Assembly (NCBI GenBank): GCA_023897205.1
Contig: JAHWDD010000019.1
Coordinates: 121,496 to 183,236, forward strand
Origin: Exophiala sp. HKRS030
Lineage: Eukaryota > Ascomycota > Eurotiomycetes > Chaetothyriales > Herpotrichiellaceae
Length of the DNA: 61,741 bases
Direction of reading: 5' to 3'
A model generated the notes under the pieces. That model was not told where the DNA came from. It did no database searches and saw only the letters and a program-made list of their open reading frames with translations. Both the position numbers and the translations under genes were made by a program. Below, piece by piece: positions 42,525 to 52,451 of this stretch (position 1 is its first letter; each line of letters starts with the position of its first letter).

Positions 42525-42690
42525 TAAGGGAAATGGGCTTTGCCTCGTGATTGGGCGAGACAATACACGGAGAAGTGTGGCAAAAGAAGAAATGTAGTGC
42601 ATGAACGGGTAAGGACCGGGTGGTCATCAAAGAGGTCGCGACAGTCGAGACGGCCAGTGGCAATGAAGAAGCGTGATACAGTAGTCGGAT
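42525..42690 (-). repeat. Arm fragment of the fold-back subrepeat family, right-arm orientation
   Basis: CTCGTGATTGGGCGAGACAA, ATCAAAGAGGTCGCGACAGT and ATGAAGAAGCGTGATA match the right-arm units at 12290-12405 in the same orientation, hence inverted relative to 37540-37740. It lies about 0.6 kb upstream of the captain start. Confidence 0.65.
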
Positions 42691-42739
42691 GGGATTAACG
42701 TTTTGGAGCAAAAGTTAGCCACCACATCTAAGTAGGCTT

Positions 42740-42900
42740 CATGTCGTAATGCTGACATTAAAATGAGCATTGAATACTGTATTGGCATGTATAGTCGTTC
42801 CCGAAATCGCCCTCCCCTTTGTGGACACATTGTAACTTTCTTCTATGGGAAGTCTAAAATATAGGTGGATAGCGCTACTCCTAATCAGTAGTAGTCCACC
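42740..42900 (-). repeat. Dispersed noncoding repeat, copy B
   Basis: Reverse complement matches copy A (20-135) best: GAAGAAAGTTACAATGTGTC and AAAGGGGAGGGCGATTTCGG. Located about 0.85 kb upstream of the captain start codon, in opposite orientation to copies A and C. Confidence 0.65.
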
Positions 42901-43221
42901 CATTAATTTGAACATGACTAAGCCGTGAATTTGTCTCACCGTATTTCTCTTACCTTGCGAATACTGAAAAACCCAGTCCTATAATAAATGTAACACGTCG
43001 TTCCGGCAGTTCTATCCATCGCACCCCACGTGTTGATGAGGAACATAAAATCAAGGAATGAGCACATCTTGGCATGCACCTCACCTGCGCCCACTTAACC
43101 GCTGCATCTTCTCGTGGTATTCTGCCGTGTATACAGTACAGCACCTCTTTTAATAGGGATACCTAGACGAACAATAAACGGTTGATGGCAAACTCAAGTA
43201 AATATACTGTATACGCTTACA

Positions 43222-44040
43222 ATGGACAGCATTCAGCTTGCTAAAGGTAAGCATGCACTCCAAAAAAAGGGCTCAGCTGATTGTATCCCCGTGAACTGCG
43301 AAACTCTTTTTGACCGAGCCGTAAGCATCCTTTGCCTGAAAGAAGCCGCTTCCTCGAGGTATCGCGCAGTAGCTGCGTCTCTCTCAGAATCCGAACCGCT
43401 GCCCGGTCGACGCTTCTCTATACTACTCACTGGCGCTGCCTGCAGCTCTGCCTCGTTATCGATAGAATCCCTCTTGGGCCAAAGTGCTAGGCTGCTGCAA
43501 CATTGCCTCACTACGGCTGACGGTGTCGAGTACCTACAGACAGGGAATCTGGACGTCCTCAATGAGAACGATTCAGGCAATAGTAAGTCAAACAGAATGG
43601 CATCCTTCCTAGATCAACAGCGGGATACAAACAATGCTCAATCTTATACAGAGATAATCGAGCCGACGCCGTCAAAGATCATTTGGATCGCCTTGATTCT
43701 ACGCTACGAAAATCAAGATTATCACTTTCTCAAGCGCTGGGACATCGATCGTCAGTCCTTTGGAAGTCTGGTTTATGGAATCGTCAGACCAATGATCGCT
43801 TCACAACAAGAGATGAACACATATGTTGGAGATATCTGGGTAACGTTAGACAAAACGGAGTATCTCATACAAGACGACAAGGCGGATGCTCTATATGACT
43901 TCGTTTGCAGTGAGCGAGATGCTCCCGGAAGACTTGGGGTACGCGTATACGTATACCGTGCTACCAATAGTGATGGAATACGCATTGATGAGCTGAGCAG
44001 GCTCGCACCGAATGATGCTGCTTATAGGGCACTACGTTGA
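43222..44040 (+). CDS. Hypothetical protein, 272 aa
   Basis: Single frame from ATG 43222. The N-terminal half is helical and Ala/Ser/Leu-rich. The C-terminal half looks like a folded domain with alternating strands (SKIIWIALILRYENQDYHFL, VRVYVYRATNS). No family recognised. It sits between repeat copies B and C together with the deaminase gene and is transcribed convergently with it. Confidence 0.6.
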   Translation: MDSIQLAKGKHALQKKGSADCIPVNCETLFDRAVSILCLKEAASSRYRAVAASLSESEPLPGRRFSILLTGAACSSASLSIESLLGQSARLLQHCLTTADGVEYLQTGNLDVLNENDSGNSKSNRMASFLDQQRDTNNAQSYTEIIEPTPSKIIWIALILRYENQDYHFLKRWDIDRQSFGSLVYGIVRPMIASQQEMNTYVGDIWVTLDKTEYLIQDDKADALYDFVCSERDAPGRLGVRVYVYRATNSDGIRIDELSRLAPNDAAYRALR

Positions 44041-44484
44041 ATATTATTCTAAGGCGCTACAAATACCCGAGAAGTAACTAAATTTCATCATAGCCATCGA
44101 TAACGTTACCTCAGTAGTCTTCTTCAGGATTTGCCATATGCTTGACTATCATCGCATACTCCAGGATCCTTCCGGTCACAAAATTTCGTGCAGCTCCAGT
44201 CTTCTTTATTAGGTTTTAAGTCGATCTGTCCTCTTGTATTTAAGACAAAAGGGAGTTCCGCAAGTAATGGGTTCCTCAAACTAAGCATACATAGTCTAGA
44301 CTATCCTTAACGGAAGACGACACATCCCCATTCATCATACCCACTCCAATAGCAAGAGCTTGGATGCTCCAGGACTCGTTACTGTACCTGGGCGAATTGT
44401 ATGTTGTCCTTCGGCTAGTAAGACTGGCATTTCCAGCGACTGGAAGTAGCATATACCGCAAAAAGGCAGTATATGGATAAAACT

Positions 44485-45468
44485 TCATAGGCCCGTTTCA
44501 ATCGGTCGCTTGTGGTCTGGATATGTCGAACATTCATGGACTATGATGCGCAAATTGAAGAACGCCTCCACGGCTGCGATAAAGGCTTTGCAGTCTGTGC
44601 ACTGGGTTTTTCTGTTGATCATGATATCCACCTGTTTCAATGGCACCTCCCGCTGGCTTTGCAATTCATCTCTTAGGCTCTCAATTTCACTTGTAACTTC
44701 GCGAATGTATTTGACGTTTTCTTGATGCTTTTCGGGGGTGATTATGCCGTTCTTAAGGCTTCGTGTAGTTGCCATAGTACTTTTTATAAGGTTCTTCGTG
44801 ATGCTCTTAGCCCATTCATTTTTAAAGCTTGTATGGTACCAAAGTGTGTATGCAACAGCCTGCTTCTCTGCATGGGAGGCATTGAACCATCCCGGTCGTC
44901 CATGGTCGTTAACGTCGGGCGTCAAAGTGAAGCCAATAAGGTCTGCGGCAACGAAAACTTGCTCCGTCCAGAGACGGCCACTGATGCATGAGGTAAATTT
45001 ATCTTCCTTGTGACTCCAGCCGCTCAATGCTTGCACCACTGGAAGGGACGAGCCTCGATACAATATCGAGGCAGTCCGCGATGCCCTTCTAATTGGAAAT
45101 TGTCTAATCGGAGCGTAAACGGTAAGTATGGGCGATCCTTTGATAAAAACGCTTTCGCTAAGCGTAAACCTGATAAGTCCCAGAGTTGGCCTTTCGTGTA
45201 ACCAGTGATGTTGTTCAGTGTTGATTAGGCTCGAAAGATACAACTGGTCGCTATCATCTAACACCTGATTTTGGTCACGACTCTCACTGTCCAAAGACCC
45301 TGCAATTACCCCTTCATCCGGTCCTTTGTGAGATTCCGGAGGTAACACCACATCAAGCGACTCCCCCATATTTTCGGATTTGGTAGATGTGTCTAGGACA
45401 GCGAGCTTCTCCAAGGCTTCCGAGACATCGTGAATTTCAGCGTTGGTTCTACTTTTAGGAAGAATCAT
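44485..45468 (-). CDS. DYW-like zinc-dependent deaminase-fold protein
   Basis: Single 327-aa frame. The C-terminal half has the deaminase signature: ASHAEKQAVAYTLWYHT (H199-A-E201) and, about 90 residues on, QCTDCKAFIAAVEAFF (C290-x2-C293). H, C and C would bind zinc and E201 would be the proton shuttle. The HAEKQ form resembles the fungal branch of DYW-type nucleic-acid deaminases more than metabolic cytidine deaminases. The long insert between HAE and CxxC is helical. The N-terminal 150 residues are unrecognised. Substrate (RNA, DNA or free base) cannot be inferred. No lesion is seen. Confidence 0.65.
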   Translation of the reverse strand: MILPKSRTNAEIHDVSEALEKLAVLDTSTKSENMGESLDVVLPPESHKGPDEGVIAGSLDSESRDQNQVLDDSDQLYLSSLINTEQHHWLHERPTLGLIRFTLSESVFIKGSPILTVYAPIRQFPIRRASRTASILYRGSSLPVVQALSGWSHKEDKFTSCISGRLWTEQVFVAADLIGFTLTPDVNDHGRPGWFNASHAEKQAVAYTLWYHTSFKNEWAKSITKNLIKSTMATTRSLKNGIITPEKHQENVKYIREVTSEIESLRDELQSQREVPLKQVDIMINRKTQCTDCKAFIAAVEAFFNLRIIVHECSTYPDHKRPIETGL

Positions 45469-46364
45469 CTTGCTTTATCAGTGAAAGAGAGCTTTCCCGT
45501 TACTTCGAAGTTTCAGAGTGCCTCGAGACGCCTCAAAGAATTCTTTAATGGCAATGAGTTGCCTATGGCTCCATTAAAATAACCATGTAAGATGAGGGGA
45601 AAAGAAATGTGGCACCCCGCAGATGTGGCGCAAGCATTCGAAGGTGTAACCCGGCAGTAATTCGGTTTTAATCCGACGTATTTTACAAGAAGTCATACCG
45701 CATCAGTAATGCCACGGTACAAGGAAATCATCGATAATTGGAGGATATTTTAGAGAGCACTATTATATATGTAGTAAGATTTAATCCACTTTTCTCACTA
45801 GCTTCCTTTACGACAAAGTTGTAATCTGTGTACGAAAGGGAGGGCAGTTTCGGGAATGACTGTAATTCCATATAGCTAATTACAATACAGTAGTCAGCAA
45901 AGGAGCTATAATGACTGCCCTTTTATCTGGCCGAAGCGAAAGAACGCGAGTCATTGGATAAGGGTGGACACGTTGTTGCTGTTCGAGCCCTGCTAGCCGT
46001 CTTTCAGAGCCTTGCGATCATATGCTGGCATTAATTGACCGTATGTGCCAGTGGTCAACAATACTCCTAAGGTCCCACGACAATCTATGTTTTGTACTGC
46101 GACATGTTCCTGGGAGCTACTTTGGTTTGTGCTGGGCATCGAATTAGCTCCCAGGATTCCCAAGTCCGTTCCCGGGCATCAGCTTCCGTGAGGCAGGACT
46201 ATTGAACCACGCTCTGGGAACTCTTAGAGCTCCCAGGCATGACCAAGGACGCTCCCAGGCGCTCAAGTCTTTCCATGATAAGTCATGGGATCAAGTATGG
46301 ACTATAAGTGTAGTGGTCGCTACATGGAGCAGGTACAATACAGTGGTTGTTGTAAATATGTGCG
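45469..46364. other. Intergenic containing repeat copy C
   Basis: Apart from the repeat at 45740-45895, no gene is supported. Around 46130-46260 the words CTCCCAGG and GGGAGC recur several times, a weak local repetition. Confidence 0.45.
45740..45895 (+). repeat. Dispersed noncoding repeat, copy C
   Basis: Aligns with copy A over about 120 bp: ATATTTTAGAGAGCACTATT at its start and GAAAGGGAGGGCAGTTTCGG at its core. More diverged than copies A and B. Confidence 0.6.
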
Positions 46365-48476
46365 ATGGCATCTCAAGCCTCCGCTACTACGTACAATCGT
46401 TTAATCTGCTCCTTACAAGATCACGCTAAGTTGGGAGTCTACCGCATTCGGCTGGACAATATCGAACACCCTCGGATCCCTCAGAACCGGTTACCGAACG
46501 TCAGTCGGCTCAAGGAAACCTTCCTCATCCAAAAATGCTTGCGCCATAATCCGCAGAACTACATCACGGCGACAATCCCGCACGACGTATTTGCGCACCG
46601 CAGCTCGGTCAAGCAAGCAAGTGACGGGGTGGATGAACTGTTACTTCGCGCAGAGGACAAAGTCTATTGTTTGCATGGATCCTGCCGAATTCAGGCCGCA
46701 AAAACAGTCCTGCGTGACGGAGATCGTTGGTGGACAGTTACACTTTATAAAGAAAACATTGGTGAGATTCCGAGGTAGATTCGGGAGAACGTGTTAACAT
46801 CCTATTAGATACGAGGGCAAATAGGAATCTTCGCGACGCGTTCGCCAATCAGTTGTCACCTCTTGACGGCACGATATATGTAAACTTACAGAAGAGTCTA
46901 CAAAACAATGACTTGGCCGAGACGGAACAATGGCGCGCATACTTGACCACCAGCAAGAGACGCTATCTTCGTCAATTGTCCAACACTCATGGAGGCGTCA
47001 TAGATGCTTTTAACCAGTTATTGTTTATGGAACCCTTGTTCCTAGGAAAGCAGGCATTCCACATTGGCGTTTTCCACAAATTGGGTAATCTTCATTGTGA
47101 CGAAGTACCGCTCGCATTCTATCGTGATCTGGTTCTATCACTAACCAGGATATCAGGAATTAATTAATTACATCAATGATACAATGCACTTCTGGTCTAC
47201 TGTCAGTGACCGCGGCGTATATACCATTAATACAGATCTCATTGAAGCAGTTCAAGGACGTTGTCCCAGATTCTCGCAAAGAGACCACAAGCATATCCAA
47301 AAGTTGTTGGAATCAGACGGCCCTCTTAGCAACCTATCACATCAGGCACGAGAACATATTTTTTATATGACAGTTCAATATACTCGCACTATACCTTCAC
47401 TATTCACCTTTTTCCAGGATTGGAAATATATCCAGATTTGTTGTGAAGTTCTGACTGGATTGCTCGCGGTTGAAGATCGGCCCGTGCGACGCGGCTTAAA
47501 AGAATGTTTCGATCCTCTTTTCCGCCAGCCTCAGCACATGGTTGTTCAAATCAATCACGATACTTTTCAGACGTGCTCAGTTCAGGATCGCTCAGACTGC
47601 TTTCGGCTTGCCTATTGGCAACTGTGGCTGTGTGCGATGCGATTGTGGCCCTTTTTGCTTGTGCGACGTGGTCGGAAACGCCAGAATTCGGTTGACGAAC
47701 GCTTCATCACGGCCCACCGAGCGCCGCATTGGTCCCTTATCGCTCGAAATGCGCAGCGGCTGGGCTTTGATTCACCTCACATACAATCGCTCTCGGCGCA
47801 AAGCCACTCTGGCGCGCTTGATAACTTGCCACAGTACCAAGGATTAACTGCTGACGTTGATAGCAGTAGCCGGGACCGTTACGGCACACCCTTTAGTGAC
47901 GAATATTTATCAGATCGGAATTCTCTGTTCCTTCCTAATCTTGTATTGAACTCCAGTGTGCTGGAGGCAATCGGAATTGGCGAGGATGTCACCACTCTCC
48001 TTGTGCGAAGATCCTTGTTCTTGAGAATTTTCCCTGACTGCCAAATGCCTAGGCTTGCTTCGACTGTCGCTTCTGAACATAGACCATCGACCCATCAGGG
48101 TCAAGATGGTTCAGGTTTGTCGCAACCTTCTGCGCATGACCACTTCACCCCACCAGATATGGATTGGACAACTCAGTCCAATATGGGTGGGGCAACTCAG
48201 TCGACAGACGTACCGCCCGCGACTATCGGAGTTTACTACGTTGACGTTTGGAACGGCGAGCGAGGTCTCGTAAGTCAAACTAAGGGAACGAAAGAGCAGT
48301 GGATTGCAGATCTGCATGGCTTCATTCGCCATAATTTCACTCTGTGGGATTCCGATATCCTGGTCACTGTGGATCCTGAGGGACTTGAGATCTACCCTAA
48401 GAGACGGATAATGGCTCTCCCAAGGGGTTTTGATATCGATCAGCTTCGTCGGGCTCGAGGTATGGCAGTTCAATAG
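46365..48476 (+). pseudogene. DUF3723 protein, broken by a stop and two frameshifts
   Basis: Three consecutive frames read as one DUF3723 protein. The first has KVYCLHGSCRIQAAKTVL and DRWWTVTLY, the family's most recognisable part. The second has DGTIYVNLQKS, TTSKRRYLRQL and GVFHKLGNLHCDEVP. The third has HFWSTVSDRGVYTINTDLIE and IPSLFTFFQDWKYIQ, then a long C-terminal part. Breaks: TAG after GEIPR (about 46776-46778), a frameshift near 46805, and near 47160 an extra AATT in AATTAATTAATTA, whose removal restores the frame. DUF3723 proteins are often Starship cargo; function unknown. Confidence 0.85.
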
Positions 48477-48722
48477 TCTCAATTTACGTTCGATCAGTCC
48501 CAGTTCCGACCTATTGCCCTGTTCAGCTTTCTAGGAGCGTATTTCCAGATGACACAATCCATCGCCTCCTGGACATTGGAATCTCCCAATTCTACTCAGG
48601 CGTGCCGTCACCGGGCTCAAGGAACTGCCAATGACACCAAGTAGTATGGTCAGCAACACTTCTGAGATCTTGAATATCTAGTGGCTGACATCGAAGTTGG
48701 AGGAATGCATGCTGAATTAAAG

Positions 48723-50511
48723 TCAGCGGATCGCACAGTCAAAGAAGTCTGAACACACATCTCTCAAGCCCGAAGCGGGCAGCCGACGGGCACATTCAAT
48801 AAAATCTATTATTGCTGGGGACCAGTTGTGAGGCTCCCTGACGTGTAGCTCTTCCTCTGAGCCAATGATGACGCTTCTTTCAACTAGCCGCACTATGAGG
48901 TTTGCGAGCGCGGCTGTATCGATAAACTGTTTCGATGACGCAATAGATCGCCAGTAAGGGGGATGGGCTGATAAGAGTTCTGAGCAGTTTACATCTCGCC
49001 AAGACCTGGAATAGCACTTACCTAAGATAGGCACACAGGAGGGAGGGATTAGGACGAAGGATGAATCAAGTGAGCCGTGCAGCAGGCCCTGTTCCTCAAG
49101 CAGCACGAGGCTAATCAATATCTTCCGACGTTAATGTTCAACATTTTGTAACATCCTAGGTTCAGACTTACCTTTTGAGCTATGAAGGCTATATGTGCCT
49201 CTGTCGGACGGTCCTGACTTGTGATAATTTGCGAAAGACTAGGCTTGACATACTGAGTTACGACGAACAGTGTCCCAGACCAGTCAAAAGTCTCCCGAAC
49301 TTGGTCAATGCCTCTCCCCGGGAGAAGATTTAGTTGTTGAATTGCACGTAGATGTTTGTCCTTTTCTGTTGAAGCAATACTTCTGACAGCATAAAGCTGC
49401 TGATCGGGTGGGATCGAGCGAGCCAGGATGGCAGGACAACCTTGCCGGACTTGGAGAAGTGGTTTAAATTTCTTCCACGGATTCTGGTTTTGTGGTATTT
49501 GAAGCTTCATTATCTCGACAGAACCATGGTGAGTCCGAGATTTGGTCGGATTTTGGAGCGAATGTGAATTTAACGTGGCCTGGGTCGAGGCGGTATTGGC
49601 CTTGGTGCGTGAGTCGGCAATTTTGGAGGCGATCACGTCCACATGGTCAATATCTCCCTCACCTCTGCCGTCGGTGTCATCCTCTCCCTCGTCATCTGGC
49701 CTCGATCTTTTTCGAACAAAGAAGAAACGTGTATCTCGTCGATCTACGGACGACATTGAGGCTGCTTTTGTTTCGGTTTCGTCCCTTAGTGTGCATATCA
49801 CGGTTTGCTCAAAAGACCGACGGTCGACAATAGATTCATATAGGCCCCATGTCTTCAGTGCAGAATGTCAGTGTGGGAGCGATTTCGCTTTTGCCCAGAC
49901 GCCATCAATATGACGATAGGCATAGACTTTTAGTAGGTCTGTTCCAACTGGAAACCGATCATGTGGGAGACCATGTGAACCGTGATTTAAGATATACCCG
50001 AAACTATACGCTTGAGAATGCAGTGTAAGAATCCGTTTGACTCTGTGAATGTCATCAAGGTTTGCAAGGGTTCGAAACTCCGTGAGAAATAGTGGCTAGG
50101 GAAGCCGAAAATGTGATTTCGGTGGGAAACTATCAGGTCACGTGAGATCTGAGCCTCAATTCCACATGTCGCCTGATTCTGATCCTTCTCCGTAAGAGAT
50201 CCCGCTGTCCACCTCGCCATTATGAGGTTGATGTATAGTAACGCCAATTCCACACATTGTTGTACTCGAGCACCGGCTGATAAAAGTTTGAAATCCACGA
50301 GCCCAAGCTTCGTGACGATTGGCCCTTTGGGCGAATGGCCTTGTAGTCTGGTAACGAAGTAAAGCCTGACCAGTCTACTGTAATACTGAAAGAATTTGAA
50401 ATTTCCATCGATCTCCAAGTCACTCGTGAAAAGGGCTGCTATTGGCGCCCCACAGCTAGCTGTGGCTCTCATGGCAGAGCGAAAGACGTACGATAATAAT
50501 AAAACAATCAT
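48723..50511 (-). pseudogene. Pseudokinase-like gene with in-frame TGA
   Basis: Exon C (49121-48723) follows exon B (50095-49172) across a 50-bp intron; exon A (about 50511-50160) joins B through a TTCCCTAG acceptor, the donor being uncertain. Exon B encodes EFRTLANLDDIHRVKR and VGTDLLKVYAYRHIDGVW, then a TGA at 49868-49870 and, in the same frame, ALKTWGLYESIVDRRSF. Thus one nonsense codon splits an otherwise continuous exon. The rest is a degenerate kinase domain: YAVRSI where VAIK is expected, HGSLDSSFVLI in place of HRDLxxxNxL, and no DFG. Catalytic Lys, Asp and Asn are all replaced, so even an intact protein would be a pseudokinase. Confidence 0.65.
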
Positions 50512-50596
50512 TAAAACAAAATATGCGTTACAGTACGAGGGCTAGTTGTATTTCTTTTTCCTCCCTTGCTACTTGTACGATAATTGTTGCTGCATT

Positions 50597-52451
50597 ATGG
50601 AAATTCATGCTAGTGTTACTCAGTGGTACGGCATCATTGCGGCTATCATAACGGTAGCCTGGCAGGTTTTTCGGCTCCTGCGTGTGATTCTCCGAGTTTG
50701 GCTTTTACCATGGTCTGTGATCTGTATCAAGTGGCTTGCAGCAACCCTCATGCGTACTTTGCCATGGACAACTATAGACGAATTCAACCTCCTCTTTGTC
50801 GCTGGATATGTCACAGCTAATGCAGTATGCATAAGCCTAAATGCGAAAGACTCAGTCGAGGTTGCCGCCCGATGTGGAAATCTCGCCACCATCAACTTGG
50901 TTCCTCTTCTGGTGGGCTTGCACCTTAGCGACGTAGCAGATTTTCTCGGAATGACCCTTCGTATACCAAAGATCGTACATCGCTGGGTCAGCTGTGTGAT
51001 GCTACTCGAAGTCATCATTCACGTGGTGATCAACGCATTGACTACAGATCTGAAATGGACTGCTGTCGAAATATCTGGCACTATCGTAAGTCGATACTGG
51101 TAAAATGAAAGGAGGATAGACAAAACTGACCATCCGTGTATGCATCCGGGGCACTGGCAACTGCGGCCCTATTGACGGTCCCCGGGGTGAGAAGGTATTT
51201 CTACGAGTTGTTCTTGTGTCTGCATGTCGTAGCAACGGGTGCTGCTGCTATCGCTTTGTGGCACCATCTCTCGATTCGCCAATCTCAGGCTCGCTTCTAC
51301 GTATTAGGAGGCCTTGGGTTCTGGGCCAGCTGGTTTCTCATCGAACTTTTTATTGATCTCCTTTATAATATAAATTTCGGTCGCGGTAATTGGCTCCCCA
51401 AGGGAAAAATCACAACAGTCTATCGAACAGAGAGCGGTGAGCAAGTGGTGATGTCTGGTGCATGCCACCTTGAGATAGATATTCACCATCACTGGAATGT
51501 GCAACCAGGTCAATACCTGTTTGTTACTTTCCCGGGATTTGGGCTACCCTCAACTTTTCAACGACATCCGTTCTGGATTGTCTGGTGGGAGACCGATCCG
51601 GTACGGAAGGTGACAAAACTAGATCTGCTGGTCCGGAAAAGAAATGGTTTCACCCGTCGACTATTGTCGCACCGTGATGATGAGTACGTCACTTGGGTCA
51701 GTCGCCCATTTGGTCGATCTGAGAACTTCGGAGACTACGGGTCTATACTGATGCTGGCCACGGATATTGGCATTGCGGCCCACCTCCCTTACTTGAAGTC
51801 GCTCATGCAGGGCCGATTAGAGGCGTCGATTCGGACCAAACGGGTGGTGGTTGTGTGGCAAGTGAAAGACAGCAGTAAAACTTTCGCTCCTGTTTGATTG
51901 CAGACCTCTCTAACTAGTTGCAGATCATGACAAGTGGGTTAAGAAGTGGTTTGACAGGTTACTTCCCAGCGACACGTCTTTCGTATGTTCGACGCACCAA
52001 GGCTGAATGATATGTCCTCACTTTTACAGATGTTGGAAATATGTATCCACAGCCCTGGCAGTGCCAGCTATCATCCTGCCGATGGCAGCAGCAGGCCGAT
52101 AAAACTGGGTTCGGGAGAGGTTCTTATTGCTGGTACACATGATTTAGTTAGACTCATTGCTCTGCCGGCTCGCTTTGAACAAGTTCTAGAACAGGAAACC
52201 AATCGAGAAGGGAGAGGAAAGCTATTGGTATCAGGTAAGAGAGAGAATTTCTAGTCCCAAAAATTCTGACTTGGCGATTAGTTTGTGTTGACGCGAGGTC
52301 AAGGGCGGCGGTGAGACGAGCGGTTGCGCAGCAGGAAGACGTCAAGGTACAATATCATGAACACGAGTATCAGGTACCCGAAAAATCTAAGCGTTCTGTG
52401 ATGTTTGAGGACAAAGATACTTACGACTTGAACACGATGGTAGCAAGCTGA
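50597..52451 (+). CDS. Ferric reductase-like transmembrane oxidoreductase
   Basis: Five exons: 50597-51085, 51139-51874, 51924-51982, 52030-52234 and 52282-52451, with phases fitting a 552-aa protein. The N-terminal half is a ferric-reductase membrane domain (ARCGNLATINLVPLLVGLHL, IVHRWVSCVMLLEVIIH, LCLHVV, LWHHL) with paired His residues for haem. FAD-binding HPFWIVWW and an NADPH-binding segment (TDIGIAAHLPYL) follow, ending VCVDARSRAAVRRAVAQQED. Such enzymes move electrons from NADPH to extracellular iron or copper, and ferric reductases are recurrent Starship cargo. The first intron has no AG where frame and family demand it (it would end CCGTG at 51138), so splicing may be impaired. Confidence 0.8.

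Noticed and set aside
41746..42711. 321-aa frame extending upstream of the captain start
   Set aside because: Only its end (from the ATG at 41934) matches captain proteins; the upstream part crosses repeat-like and noncoding sequence.
46130..46270. Local CTCCCAGG/GGGAGC repetition as a regulatory array
   Set aside because: Spacing is irregular and the unit is short; could be chance in a GC-rich patch.
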